From assembly GCF_003473485.1 (NCBI RefSeq), contig NC_053042.1, forward strand, positions 40,824,762 through 40,888,761: DNA of 64,000 nt, given 5' to 3'. Shown here piece after piece: positions 25,495 to 38,093 of the stretch (position 1 is its first letter; every line of letters starts with the position of its first letter). The notes under the pieces were generated by a model. It saw only the letters and a program-made list of their open reading frames with translations, was not told the origin of the DNA and made no database searches. Source of the DNA: Medicago truncatula (Eukaryota; Streptophyta; Magnoliopsida; Fabales; Fabaceae). Position numbers and translations under genes: made by a program.

Positions 25495-28400
25495 TCAAGC
25501 ACAAGTTATCTGCCTCTGCTTAAACATTTTCTCGTAGTTCTCAGAAACCATTGCAGTCAAATTAGGGTCTCCATATCCAATCTCTCCACCAAGTCTGGTA
25601 AAACAACAATCAAGCAAATGAATTTATTTTCTATTTCAAGATGTTCTAAGATGAAAAAATGGGACAGAACACAGAGAGGCAATGGGCGGGTAGTGGGAGA
25701 GAAAAAGAGATAATGCAATTAACCAGTAAAGTATGAAATTTACATACTTTGGGTCAAGTACAAGTTTCTGAACTTCTTTGATTGCTGAACTTGCTGCATA
25801 AAGAGATATCTTCCCCACCTGCATAAATGTCCAAAAATAAGTTAAGGACTTGAGATCTACGTGTCAATACAATATAAATGATAGGCATTATTTAAAGGAG
25901 AGAAAAATCGCACGCAAATGGTAATGAGAAAAAAGAGAACAATTATGTGCAACTATTTGCTTTGCTGACCTCCAAAACTTGAAGTTTTGCTTCATGTTCA
26001 TTAGGTAGACGGCGAACCTCCTCTGCCAATCTTACAGCCTCTCCCAGGCTTTCAGGAGATAAGAAATCAAGGGCCAACTGAACAGTGGACTGAAATTTTC
26101 AAAATATAGAGATGATCACATTACTACGACAAATTGGACACAGGAGAGTTCACAACGCTTTCATAAAACAAAAGGATTTCAAGTTTTATTTATCGAATTA
26201 AATAGTGTGATAATTGTATGGGCAGTTGTAATGAATACAGGCCAATCTATACAAAATATGGTTAAAAACCGCAGTAAATTAGTATGTTAGTCCAAAAAGA
26301 ACAGTAGTGTAAATGTTATTTTAGTTATTATAATTCCTAAAGAGTTGACCCCTTTAGTTAAGACTTAAGAGTTCAGGCCCTACACAAAAAATTCATATTA
26401 TAAATTATATTGGCCTCCTTAAGCTTTGTCCATATCACATTAGTTTAACTCCCCTCTAATGGCAAAGGCAGGTTTGTATAATTTCTAAATCAAAAGACAA
26501 GAGGGGTAGGTGCATGTAATTTGGGGAAATCTTATGAAGATCGGTGTTATTAATCTAAGAAATATTCCATCTCCAGTCAAGCCAAATACTTAAATTGTGA
26601 CCTCAGTACACAAGAACGTAGGTGCAACTCCAAGCTCTTAACCTGCAATTGTAAAGTTCTTTCAACAGACAGATGGGGTAACATTAACTTTGGGTTTGTG
26701 AAGGAAAACTCCACCCAGAAAAACAACTACCAAAGTTATCAAAGGACTTGTATCAATATACTAATAGATCATCAACAGAACATAATAAACAAAGTCAACT
26801 AACACTGTTAATTGGTTTCAATTTCAAATAGGCTGAACGGGAAAACTACAAACTAACTTAGGCATTCATATAGGATACTTCCTATATAATTTAAATTACA
26901 TGAGTTATGCTACTATCAGCACTGACATATCACTCTTTAACTCAGTTACTAGATTAAATATTTCGCAATAACTATATAGATAAAATTAAGGGTCTTGCTA
27001 ACAAGTGCCCTTAGGGCACTTGTTAAGGATACAAAAATGGAAATAATTGGTAAATTTTTAAGTAGAAAAAGTTACTTTATAAAATTTCAATGCATTGAAT
27101 GCACCATTTCCAAAACAAAATTTCTTCTTTGGACTTCTTAACAAGTGCCCTTAGCCCTAAGGGCACTTGTTAGCATTTCCCTAATATTATTAATAATGGT
27201 AGACACTTAATCAGATGAAAATTTCATCCTTTGAATGTAGTTCAAGTAACGGGTATAAAGTGAACTAACAAGGAAAATGAACTCACCTGAACATTTCTTG
27301 CTTGAAAAGGGCAACCAGCAGGAACAAATATAGCTTCCCCCAAATTCTGTTCAAATGACCACGGCTCCACTCCTACTTAGGAAAGACAATAATCACATTA
27401 GAAAGGAAGAAGATAAATAAAATCAATTATTTTCCGAAATTTTAGTCTACCCACAATTTGGCACAATAGTATTAAGCTTTTATTGATAAATAATGCATGT
27501 GTTCAAATTTCTCTCAGATACCTCAATTAGACCTCATAGAAGTTCTTTTTGCCTGAAAATGTATTTTCCCATTATATTTGTGGCAAAACATTGAAAAACA
27601 TAATGAAGACTGTAGACAGATACTGACACAGGATGCATCAACCCAGTAATACAGGAAAAGCATGTGATGAATGAAAAGTAAGGATGAAAAGGGAAAAGAG
27701 TTTTGAGCATTTTGATGGGAGATGACAGCTAAGGGAGTGACCTAAAGATTTGGAAAGGTTTTTGAAGACAGGAAGGGGATAATGTTCCCACTGCCCCAAT
27801 CACCGCCGAAACGGAGGACGGGGGAGAAGATAAAGTGTTTATTGGTAAATCTCATTTATCTTACCTCCAAAAAAACTTGGTAACAATTTCACTAATTTCC
27901 TTACATAATCAAACAAGAGGAAGTTACTAACTACACCCTTCCCTTCCTCTTGGCTCAAAACTTCAAATATAGCACGTCAGGAATGGTTCTCCTCGTATTC
28001 ACTTCCCTTCATAAATAATTAAACTCCCAAACAAAGGGAGTTGAAGGGGAGGGGACCCTTGACACAGCAGTTACCATTGCCACCATGTGACTAAACGATC
28101 ACAGGTTTGAGTCGTGAAATCAGCATCTGGCAAGTGCAAGGCAAGGGTTCCACAATAGGTCCTATATGGTGGGAGCTTATAGTCCAAATAAGAAGAATTA
28201 TTTTGTTCAGCTTCCACCATTGTTGTTGCCCACCATTAAAATAAACTGTAGAAATTGTCAACTTTGTGGGAGTGATGAAGTCCAAATGGGAGGGACACTA
28301 TACAGTTTCACCTGCTCCAGCCTAACCAACTACTACTATATCTACCGCTTAACAATTCATAACAACAAAATTAAGATCTTACCAAATTCTTCCTTCAACT

Positions 28401-31400
28401 TTCTTTTATGGTGCCGGTCAAGAAAAATAGCTCCACCATAAAGAGGCCATGTAACCTTGAATCCAGGGTAAAATTACCATCAGCAACAAAATATCAAAAC
28501 AAGTAATATAACCAAAAAAATGGCATGAAATGTCATTTCAATTGTTTTGTAAGACTTAAAATTTACTTACTATATCATCTGAATTCCCAAACTCCTTCCA
28601 ATGCATTTTCAAATATTCAGTCACCTTTGGAACATCCTGCCGACGAAAGACATCCCAAAGAACTCCAGGATGTGTTATCTCAGAGACGTCTCCATTTTCT
28701 CTTAATGGAATTTCAGAATTGACCAAATTCCCTTCAGCACTAGAATAAACTTCAACCCCTTGATCCATAGTCGAATCTTTCTGGTCTGATTCTAAATCCA
28801 GTCCATTAATTTTTGTATAAAAGGATGAATCGGGTGAACTCGCTCTTGAACATATATCTGGATCCCCATGAGATTCTTTCTCCTCAGATTCCTTAGAAGT
28901 TTTCTGCATCATTTCAACGTTTGTCCGCTGCCAGTCCTTCAGCTTTACTTCACTTGAATGAACCAAAAGGTACACCTGTTGGAAAACAGTAAATTTAGTG
29001 TAAAAAAAACAGTACGGTTGTTACTTCACTCATATAGCAAACTACTTTCCTTTTCTTTCTTCAAATAAATCAAAATTCTAACATTTCACTCTAGAAAATG
29101 TAGCAGGAAAAGGAGACAGATAGACAAAAATGTAGTAGTACTTTACAGTGTTTGGGTAAACAGTTCACATGTTTGGGCATTTGAATTTAAACGGCACAGT
29201 GTTAACAATCGAAAGCTGCGGATGTATAATTACAAATATAATAAAGGCTTAATTGCACTTGTGGCCCCCTAAGTTAATTATGCAATTTTGAGCCCACACA
29301 ACCCCCCCCCCCCCCCCCCCCCCTTTTGTATTTAGTAGTCCCTAATGTGTATTTTGACCTGAAAAATGCTGACATGGTCATTCTTTACAGGTGCCGAATT
29401 GTTATTGGACAAATTGAAATTTAAGAACTTGACTAAAAATGAATATTAGTAAATAAAAAAATGAGGGTACGTGATAGAATCTCCTTTTCTTCATCACTTC
29501 ACTCTCATATGCTCTCTTTCTTACTAAGAGAGTTCTCTTCATCTCAAGACTCAGCCCTTCCTCACTCTCATGAGGTATTATTCTCTTCAATTGCTCCACA
29601 TTCTTGCAATGTGCAAATTCCCTCACAACACAAACAAAAAAAGGGACTTACGGGATTATAATTTCGGATCAGAATTGGAACTAAAAAATAACTAGATTTG
29701 ATAGATATAAATATAAATATAGATTATAAACAAATAGAAAACGAGAGATTTTTACATGAAAAGAAGAAATCGAAAGTAGAAATGAACGAGGATTGTTGAA
29801 TAATATATGGTTTATAGAGAAGAAGAGGAAGAAGATTCGTAAACACAGTGATGTGAGTTACGCAATTAAACAACACCATTATGGACGAGCATGAAGGTAT
29901 ATATGGGTTCAGCTATTGCTTAGTTCTCGGTTTGGGGACAGTCACATACCCTCCTCACTTTTGAGGTTTTCTTTGTAATTTACTAAAATTTACTTGTTAA
30001 TCAATTTTTTAAATTTCAGTACATCCAAGAACAATCTAACCACCTATAAAAATTGGCCATGTCAGCATTTTTTGGGTCAAAATACACATGAGGGTCTACT
30101 AAATGCAAAAGGGGGTAAAAGTGGGGGATTAAAATCACACAATTGAAACTAAGGGCGTCATACACTTTAAAATTTGTGGGGGCCAAAAGTGCGATTAAGC
30201 CTATGAATATAATAAACAGCTTGCATGCATTTATCAGAAAATTTAGAGAATAAATACATAACTAAGCATAAATTAACAGTCAATTATCAAATTAATACAC
30301 TTGAAATTTAAACCAAAACTATAATGAAGTTGCAGTTTGTAAAATAATATGTATCCACTCAAACTCAAAAGTGCATATCTTGGGTTAATGAGGATGGAGA
30401 AATATACCATGTCACGCATATTGAAGTGGAGTTTTGTCACAGAATCACCTCTGCCAAGTTCGTCACTAATCCCATAAGATATATATATCTTGGGTCCTAC
30501 ATCATTCTGCAAGGAGTAATGAGGCAATTTAGCTGCAACATTAAGAAGGCCCCACTTGGAGTGTATATACTGAAGTAAAGGCAGTTTGCTGATAAATTCA
30601 GGTCTTTGGTACAAAAGAAATTCTTCAGATGCACGAGGTGTAGGCCAATCCTTCAGCTTCAATATTTGTGGCCAACCATTTTCAAGAATACGCCCCTCAG
30701 AATATCCTTTCATGAACTGATTAAGCTCGATATCAATCTATCAATAGAAAGAAAATAATCAGCTATAAAGTAGAGTAATTTAAAAAATAATCAACTAGTA
30801 AAGACAGAGGCAATAGAAAATCAATACAATTTCAACTGCCAAAAAGAGATCTACAGATGTGTACCTCGGACCCATCTAAGCAATCTATGGCCTTAACCAT
30901 TCTGTTATCATCTTTCATATTCTCATCTGTTGTCTCAAGAATCCCTCTCCATATGACCAATGGGTCCCAGCTTGAAATTGATGACCTATCAAATACTTGC
31001 TTAACGATGATGGGCTCACCAGTTTTCCAGTGTGTTCTAAACATGCCAATCCCATCAGTTTTGAGTTCTTCAGATGTTGGACAATAAAGATAATTATCAT
31101 TGCTAGCCTCTCTTTGAGAATATTGGCAAAGTCTGAGAGCATTCAATCCGGTTTCTGGCGGACCATCAGCATCACTCGTTCTGCATCCACTAACCATTTC
31201 CTCTACATTTTTTACCAATTTTGCGACCCAATTCATCTTGAAAATCCGACTTAAATTTAATGATGAATAACCACAACCACCATACTCCTTAGGGGGGCAT
31301 GGAATACTTCCATTGTCATTGGATCTCCAGTGAGGAAACTTGCTTAATATGTTTCGATCAGTAGTTTTTGCATGCTCAGTTTGAGGTTCTTCACTCTGAT

Positions 31401-33316
31401 GTAAAGTAGCTTCCCGAAGATCTCGACAACAAATAAGGCACAAATCATATGAACAACTTGGGCAGCGTCGATGATAATCAGTGATAGGTATCCTACATAA
31501 ATTGCTGCAAGAAAACAAAACAACATAAATAATTAGCCATATACTACAAACAAATAGGGAACATCTTCTCATGATGCTTCTGCACCCATAAAAACCATCA
31601 ATTTCAATATAAGTGTCATAGATGTACCAGCACATCTGCTCGTCTGCATTCAACTTTGTCCTTGGAAGATCTATTTCAGCACCTGTGAAAGAAACCATTA
31701 TTTCCACGTCGTCAAATACTAGTACACTCAAGAAAAAAGTAAAGTACAGTCAAATACCAACGGCAGTTCAAGGCTGCAAGCAAACCCAAATAAACTTTAA
31801 AATACATCTTACCACGCAACTTCTTTTCAAGTTCAACTTCAAAACATTGTTCTCGGTGGATCTGCTTTACCACGGGAAGCACTGAAGAGAGCAACACGTG
31901 CAAATACTGTAACTTATCCAGTACAGGTATCTCACGTATCCGAACCTTAATATCAGCAAAACCATAAATTTTATTGACCAGAAAAGGAATTGCATATGCA
32001 AAACTTTGAACGTGTGCATAATCAAATGGTATGCTAGTAACTCTCAAAGTACCTTTATTGAATTATCACTCCGTAAGCAAATTTTACAATTGCATATACC
32101 ACGACATGCAGGACATATCTTCTGAATTTCATCCAATGGAATGTCGGAATACCTGTAAAAAGCACACCATAACATGCAGTCACCATCGGGAAGTAAGGAG
32201 TGGTGAAAAAATCAACCGAAAGAAGGTATCTTCACTAAAATTGCGTGCTCACCATGTTGATATGCAGCTATCACAGTATCCTCTCCTATCACACTTAAGG
32301 CACCAAGTAACATCTTTAACATTCTTCCTACACTGATGGCAAGTCTGCCCGCCAGTTTCTTGAGAAGAATCCGATGTTCCATTAGAAAATTCCTACAAAG
32401 CAATTTTCAAAAAGCAACCTTTCAGTTCATCAACCTAACAAAACACTACCTCAGTTCCTAAATATAAGACCCTCTTGAGAAAATTCTTTATCCCTTTTTA
32501 TAAAACCCCCTCTAAATTTTCAAGTGCATTAATTATTTCTTTACAAACATACCCCTAATTATTTTACATCTTTTTTGGACAATCAACAATAAATACTATT
32601 GTTAAAACATAAACCAACTCTCTCTCTCTCTTGAAGGATAAACCTTTAAGAACAATACTACTTAATAACTAACAAATTTAATACTAGTATCAACTTTGTT
32701 AATTCCAGTGATTTGGCCAATAGAGTCCTATATTTAGCGACGGAGGTAGTAGCTAGCCTAACCATACAAAACTTACAGTGTTGACATCAACATCCATGCT
32801 CCTGCCTGTCATTTTCCCAGCAGAATCGTCACCAGAAGCATGCTGTGAATCATTCGAGACCCAATTTTCTTCAAACAGAACAGCATCCTCATCAGGCGAA
32901 ACATCACCACCATCACCAGGCTTGGAAACATTATTACCAGAAGAAGAACCAAGAACGCCCTCAGGAGTATACCGAAACTGATTCTTAGAAACCTTATCAA
33001 ACAACTTCTTTCCAGAGGAAGTGGAAGAACGATGATTATTATTAATCGCAGTCGAAAGCGGAGCATCAAAATCATCACTCTTACTCTCCAAATTAACATC
33101 AGAATCAGGCTTAGATTTCTTGAGATTAGCTCTCATGGCGGAATTGGCTGCTCTTTTCTTCGCTTGAATGTAATGCTTCTCGCAAACGGTTTTATCTGGC
33201 ATCGACATGGCTGTGCATCTCCATTGCTTCCCGTCTGATCTCTTGCAACGTAAATCGTCTGGAATTCCTACATTCTCATCGATGTTGTTGTTGTTGTTCG
33301 ATCTTGCTTGATCCAT
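25495..33316 (-). CDS. JMJ24: JMJ24-type JmjC protein with RING-like domain; iron ligands substituted
   Basis: I joined 13 exons in frame: 33316-32777, 32392-32253, 32152-32053, 31945-31813, 31682-31628, 31504-30865, 30737-30408, 28975-28571, 28455-28383, 27372-27287, 26089-25970, 25818-25748, 25594-25495, giving 930 residues. Order: WRC domain (LRCKRSDGKQWRCTAM, near residue 22), RING-like fingers (CHQCRKNVKDVTWCLKC at 198, CPACRGICNCKIC at 240), a second Cys-rich block (CCNLCRIP ... CPSCSYDLCLICC), then JmjC. KDM3-type demethylases need His-x-Asp and a distal His. Here the site reads LHFNMRDM (H640, N642) and AGCPFQ (F828), and the usual HPIHDQ block reads WPLYGG. Demethylase activity is therefore unlikely. 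Arabidopsis JMJ24 has this character and acts as an E3 ligase on CMT3 (known for the family, not shown here). Introns hold a MITE, a SINE and a foldback element. Confidence 0.92.
26989..27183. mobile_element. Small MITE with nested inverted ends, in JMJ24 intron 10
   Basis: The left end GGTCTTGCTAACAAGTGCCC and the right end, read in reverse, GGAAATGCTAACAAGTGCCC are inverted copies. Each end is itself a small hairpin: AAGTGCCCTTAGGGCACTT at left, with a slightly longer loop at right. The interior (about 110 bp) encodes nothing. Related end sequences occur near 14576, 15500-15533 and 42830-42860 (AACTTGTTAGCATTTCCCT). I could not settle the target-site duplication. Confidence 0.75.
28044..28180 (+). 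mobile_element. Au-like SINE remnant, in JMJ24 intron 9
   Basis: The sequence runs from AGGGGACCCTTGACACAGCA through GTTACCATTGCCACCATGTG to the tRNA-type B box (ATCACAGGTTTGAGTCGTG), then AGCATCTGGCAAGTGCAAGG and CACAATAGGTCCTATATGGT. That order matches the plant Au SINE family as I know it (GGTCACGGGTTCGAGTCxTGG, CTTGCAAA, ACAATAGACC). No target-site duplication or T/A tail was found, so the copy is probably truncated. Confidence 0.65.
29246..30205. mobile_element. Mutator-type foldback element (copy 2 of 4) with 11-bp TSD, in JMJ24 intron 7
   Basis: The left end reads GGCTTAATTGCACTTGTGGC and the right, reversed, GGCTTAATCGCACTTTTGGC after an extra CATA. Arms pair for about 130 bases and include TGCTGACATGG on the left and its complement on the right. 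It is flanked by AATATAATAAA at 29235-29245 and 30206-30216, a perfect 11-bp direct repeat. It is larger than the other copies (960 bp). A run of 32 C's occupies 29302-29333, and an unrelated interior of about 550 bp (29430-29930) may be captured sequence. Confidence 0.85.
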
Positions 33317-34468
33317 TCTCTCTGAACAAGAAGAAAGTCACAATTGAATTGAGAAATTAAGTGAATTGAACTAAACCCTAGATAGAGAGAGAGAGAGAGA
33401 GAGAGAGAAACCCTAACGCGAAGTAGAGAGAGAATTGGGATTGGGATTGGGATTGTGGTTGTGGTGAGTTTGAAGGAAAAGGAACGAACCTGTTATTGAA
33501 AGTTGTTACGGTGTGAACATTTTGGGAATTTTTGTTATGTTGAAGAAGCGACGTCGTTTTAGTGATGGAATGCAGAAAGTAGATGGGTGTTTGGGTGTGA
33601 TAAGAAAGTAGTAGCTTACTGTGTCTGTCTGTAAGTGCAGGCAGAAAAAGAGAAGGGATCACCATTCTTGCGTCTGCAGTATTATTTGGGATCATAGGCA
33701 AAAATAACACTAATATTTTTTACTTTTTTTTTGACTTTTTTCTTTGACAAAAAAACAGTTTTTTTCAGGAAAAAATAGTTTTTTTCACTTTTGTCACATA
33801 CTAAAATAATCAACTAACTTTGTTATTTTTTATATCATTATTTATTTTTTTCCTATAATATATTTAATTTTTTTTATCATATTTCATTAATTTCACTCTG
33901 ATAAATAATCAAGGTTGCATTGAGCTTTAAACACAACAAGTAAACGTATTGAAATTTGTCAAAGAAAAAAATAAGTAAACATTGAAAATTATCCTCTAAA
34001 TGTGACAGTGGAGAAATTCGTTAGTTAAGTTAGTTCGAGTTATTATAAACCTATAAAATCTCTATAACTTTATTAAGATTTATCATTGATGAAATCACTA
34101 GAAATGTAAATATTTTGAGAGCTTTGATTTATAAGTATTCTTACTATAACAATTAATGTAGTAAAAAAATACCATAATAATAAATCTCATATCTGAAGAT
34201 TGTATTTTTAGGGTTGGATTCGTGCCTAGATCTCTTACCAAGTTGAAAAAAAATCTTCATATGATCATGTGCCTCATTTATCAATTTTGCCGTCTTAACT
34301 CCAAATTTTAGATAAAAAACTCTTTAGTAATATGGGAGTTTTCTCTTGATTGAAACTCATTAACAATTTGAGTCAGATATATAGTTTTGATTCATCAAAA
34401 AAAATTCTTCCTTTTACTAATACTTATGAATATGTGTATGATCCATCAATATTTTTTAAATTGATATT

Positions 34469-34531
<63 letters not shown>

Positions 34532-35505
34532 ATTTTTAGGGATCAAAGTTCTCCGTTTATATTTTTCTTTTTTAATGAAAATAGACAGTGAGATCAAGAG
34601 AGATAAAGAATTAGGAGAGGAAATGATAAAAAAGATATCTTTCACTTATTTGAAGTGTAGAACTACTAGTCTAAAGGTTTATAGTTTGAATCATGAAGGA
34701 AGAAGTGGAGGAGACTATTAATCTCCTTAAAAAAGAAAAGAGACTATTATAACGTGGAAAATATTTGAAGAATTTATCAAAGCACCCTAAAACTCTTTTC
34801 TACCAGTTCATAAAAATAAAAAAATAAAAAAATAAAAAAAAGTCTTCCATTTGAGTTGTAGTCTATACTTTCTTCCATTTCGCTTTTCTCCTTTCTTTTT
34901 CTCCCAAAACCTACCGTTCCCTTCAAAAGTTCCAAATAGATGCTTGTTAGCATTGGCCTTAAAAATTTACATTAATTTTCTCAATGTCATTTAGCTTCCA
35001 ACTTATCCACTTAACACAAACTCTACTAACTTGAATTAAGATAAGCATCTCGGGGAGCACTCAAAATAAATAATCTTAATCGAATTTATAATTATAGAGG
35101 TCATCTGGCAATATGAAGGGACTTCACTATTTTGATCTACAATATTTGGAAATAACATTACAACAAAATTGTGGAGCCTCTTCCAAGTTATAAGGCTCTG
35201 TACGAAAAGAGCAACCCTATCAAATTGCCTTTGTCTTTTTGTGTTTTTGTCTATCACCATTGCTTTTGCCATTGCTTGCACCGTCCTTTTTAAAACCTTT
35301 GTGCGGTTTTTTTGATACCTGAAGAAAATTGTAATCCATCAGTTATATACAGAATACAAAACAAAATACAAAGAAAGTACAAGACACTCTCATTGAGTAA
35401 TTTTAGATACCATTTTTTACACATGCACATAAAATATAATAGCTCTATTCAAAGGTTATTTTCATCTGTACAAAGGTCCAGCTGTCCACAAAGTTTTATA
35501 GAGGA
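33317..35505. other. Intergenic between JMJ24 and RH16 (same strand)
   Basis: The left ~400 bp is the JMJ24 5' leader and promoter, with a (GA)n tract at 33385-33408 and a likely leader intron (unproven). A compound (TA)n(GA)n microsatellite lies at 34470-34531. 35282-35505 should be the RH16 3' UTR. No other gene is recognisable. Confidence 0.5.
34470..34531. repeat. Compound (TA)n(GA)n microsatellite
   Basis: About 19 TA units pass directly into about 11 GA units. It explains the apparent long open frame across this site. Confidence 0.95.
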
Positions 35506-38023
35506 TCATACCCCGGCAGAGATGGCCATCAGAGGGTCACCGCCTTTCCTTGATTTTCTCTTGGATCCCCGTCGGTGATTATTATTTCCCATTGCATCTC
35601 TTGTAAGCTTAACCATTGCCCTTGCTTCTTTTGTTGTTTTGTCTATTAGGTAATCTGGGACATCGCGAAGGTGTGGAGGAGGAGCAGTTTTGCTCAAAAC
35701 TTTGTCATGTTTCAATAGATCTGCTCAAATAAAATTTCAAAGGTTGAAGTTTAACTTCTTCAAACATGAAAAAGGCAAAAATAAATGCTAACAATACATA
35801 CAGTAACAATAAAATGAACCAATAACATTACCTAAGTCTCTTGGATTAGTTTGAAAGTGAGCCGTCAGCCTAAAATGGAAAAACAAAGGTGAGCAGGAAT
35901 GGATTAGAAGATCAAAAAAAGTTAAGATCAGAGTTACAAATCTCGAGCATAACGCATTCAATACCAGGGACTTACTTTGCAGAGTTCAAAATTTCATTCC
36001 TCAAATCCTGGGCTCGTGATTCTCGGACAGCAATTTTAGTTACACTCTTTGCAACATCCTGCAAAACAATGCCAATCATCAATACAGTTTACAAAGCAGC
36101 TAGAGTGCCAAAATATCATCTATATATTTTCATTTGAAATTAAAAAAATAACTGCAAAGACGTGGAAGATGCTAGTAAATCTAAATATTCGCAAGTCTAA
36201 CAGAGACAGAAACGACATGGTATTCAATCATAAAAATAATGTTTATTGTTTGACTGAACACAAAGGGGAAGACTGTGTTTGGTAGCTAGAATCAGAGAAG
36301 ATAGATCAATTGGTTATTTTAATACCCTATTATAATCCAATGTTTGTTAAGTCAATGTGACACGATAGGATAACCTTACCGAGTAGGCTTGCCCTAATAC
36401 TAACATATACCCTAAGGAGCTGGATTTAAGATGAATGGGATAGTATATTATTTTCCCTTTCCACCGTTGTATGTGACTCCCTCTCCCTTCTCCTCCATGA
36501 CAACACACGCTGCCGGATACCTTCCACCACCTCCATCCAGCACCCTCCGCCAATTCTAACACCTTGAGCTGAAGCTGCCACAAGGTACTCCCGATCGCCA
36601 CCTGGCATTATCCACCACGACCTATGCTATTCCAAAGCTTGTTTTTGCTTCCCAGCTTCGTCCACTGGTGCAAAACACCGCTCGCTATTCGTCGCCCAAC
36701 ACCATCGCCAAAATCACTTGTCATCACCACTTGACACCCTCCATTTTTTTTATCATACAGTATCATCATTGTCTAGTACCCACCTCAAAAACAAAATAGG
36801 ACAACGGTGACAGAATACTGTGTGTGCATCAGATAGGAATAGGGTATCCTTGTCTAGTCCACCTCAAACACAAAATAGGGAACAATGACATAATACTGTG
36901 TGTGCGTTAGATAGGAATAGGAAAAGATCCATATTAAGCCCATACCCGTTCCTATTCTTATCTGTATCCTATCATGGAAACCGTATGAGGCCTAAAAGTA
37001 TTGAAACATAATACAAGATGAGATAATTTCATTTTTAAACTAAAGATTCATAATCAGTTTTCTTTTGTTTCACAAAAAAAATATTCAAAGCTCTCATTGG
37101 TTGATGCATCGATGATATTTTTGTTGAGAGTATGGGGAAACGATAACTCACCTCAGCCCTATACCGTAGAGATTCAACTGCACTCTTGGTGAGTAAGGGA
37201 AACTCTGCAATTGAGTTTGAGCCGTTGTTTTCATTGTCCCCAACAAAAGATCTTACTTCTTCAAAGGTATCCATCTCATCTGTAGAAACCTACAAGGAAA
37301 CAAGGAAAATCTAAATGTCAGGGTTATGTAGCTTGGATGTCAATAGTATATACCAAAAGAACAACACGGATTAGAGAGCAAAAAATCAAAGAGTCGCAAT
37401 ACTTTGCAAAATTTACTTGGTGGAAAAGAGGAGTTTTGTTTGTCTTACAAACTTACCAAGGAGATAGAAGTACCAGAACTGTATGCTCTTCCCGTGCGTC
37501 CAATTCGATGTACGTATCCTGTCACACTGCGGGGCATTTCAAAGTTTATAACCTGTTCATCAGCAAGAGAAAGCAGTAAGTAAATGATTTCAGTGAACAT
37601 GGCAATCTCCATGGCAATCTCCCAATGAAACGGAGATATGAATCAGAAGATGAAATCTACCATGGTATACAACTCTTATTATAATTACACATGTAGATCA
37701 ATAATAATTTCAAACATACACACCAGACAAAAACATGTCAGAAAGAGATATAAGAGTTGGCATGCATACCGTGTATACATTTTTGAAGTCAATTCCCCTT
37801 ACTACTCCGAATTCAGAATCTAATTTTAGCTTTGTATATTTTCTAGACTTTTTTGATCCAACAATATTTTCCTTAGGTGCTTCATCCTTCTCCGTTGACT
37901 GGCTGATATCTGTCGCAATTAGATAATCAAATAGGCCGGCATTGAATTCCTGATGAAAATAAGCTCATCAAAATCATGTAATAAAATGTCAAGCGTATAT
38001 CTATAAATAAATCAATGAATGAA

Positions 38024-38059
<36 letters not shown>

Positions 38060-38062
38060 GTA

Positions 38063-38093
<31 letters not shown>

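Noticed and set aside
34350-34721. Overlapping ORFs around 34.4-34.7 kb
   Set aside because: Their length depends on a TA/GA microsatellite, which lacks stops in some frames.
36347-36608. Two minus-strand ORFs in RH16 intron 10
   Set aside because: They sit in an intron, overlap each other and match no family. The region is GC-richer and has a diverged ~70-bp duplication at 36770-36930, so it is probably repeat-derived.
38026-38092. CRISPR-like or regulatory array
   Set aside because: The tract is a plain trinucleotide microsatellite; no spacer structure exists.
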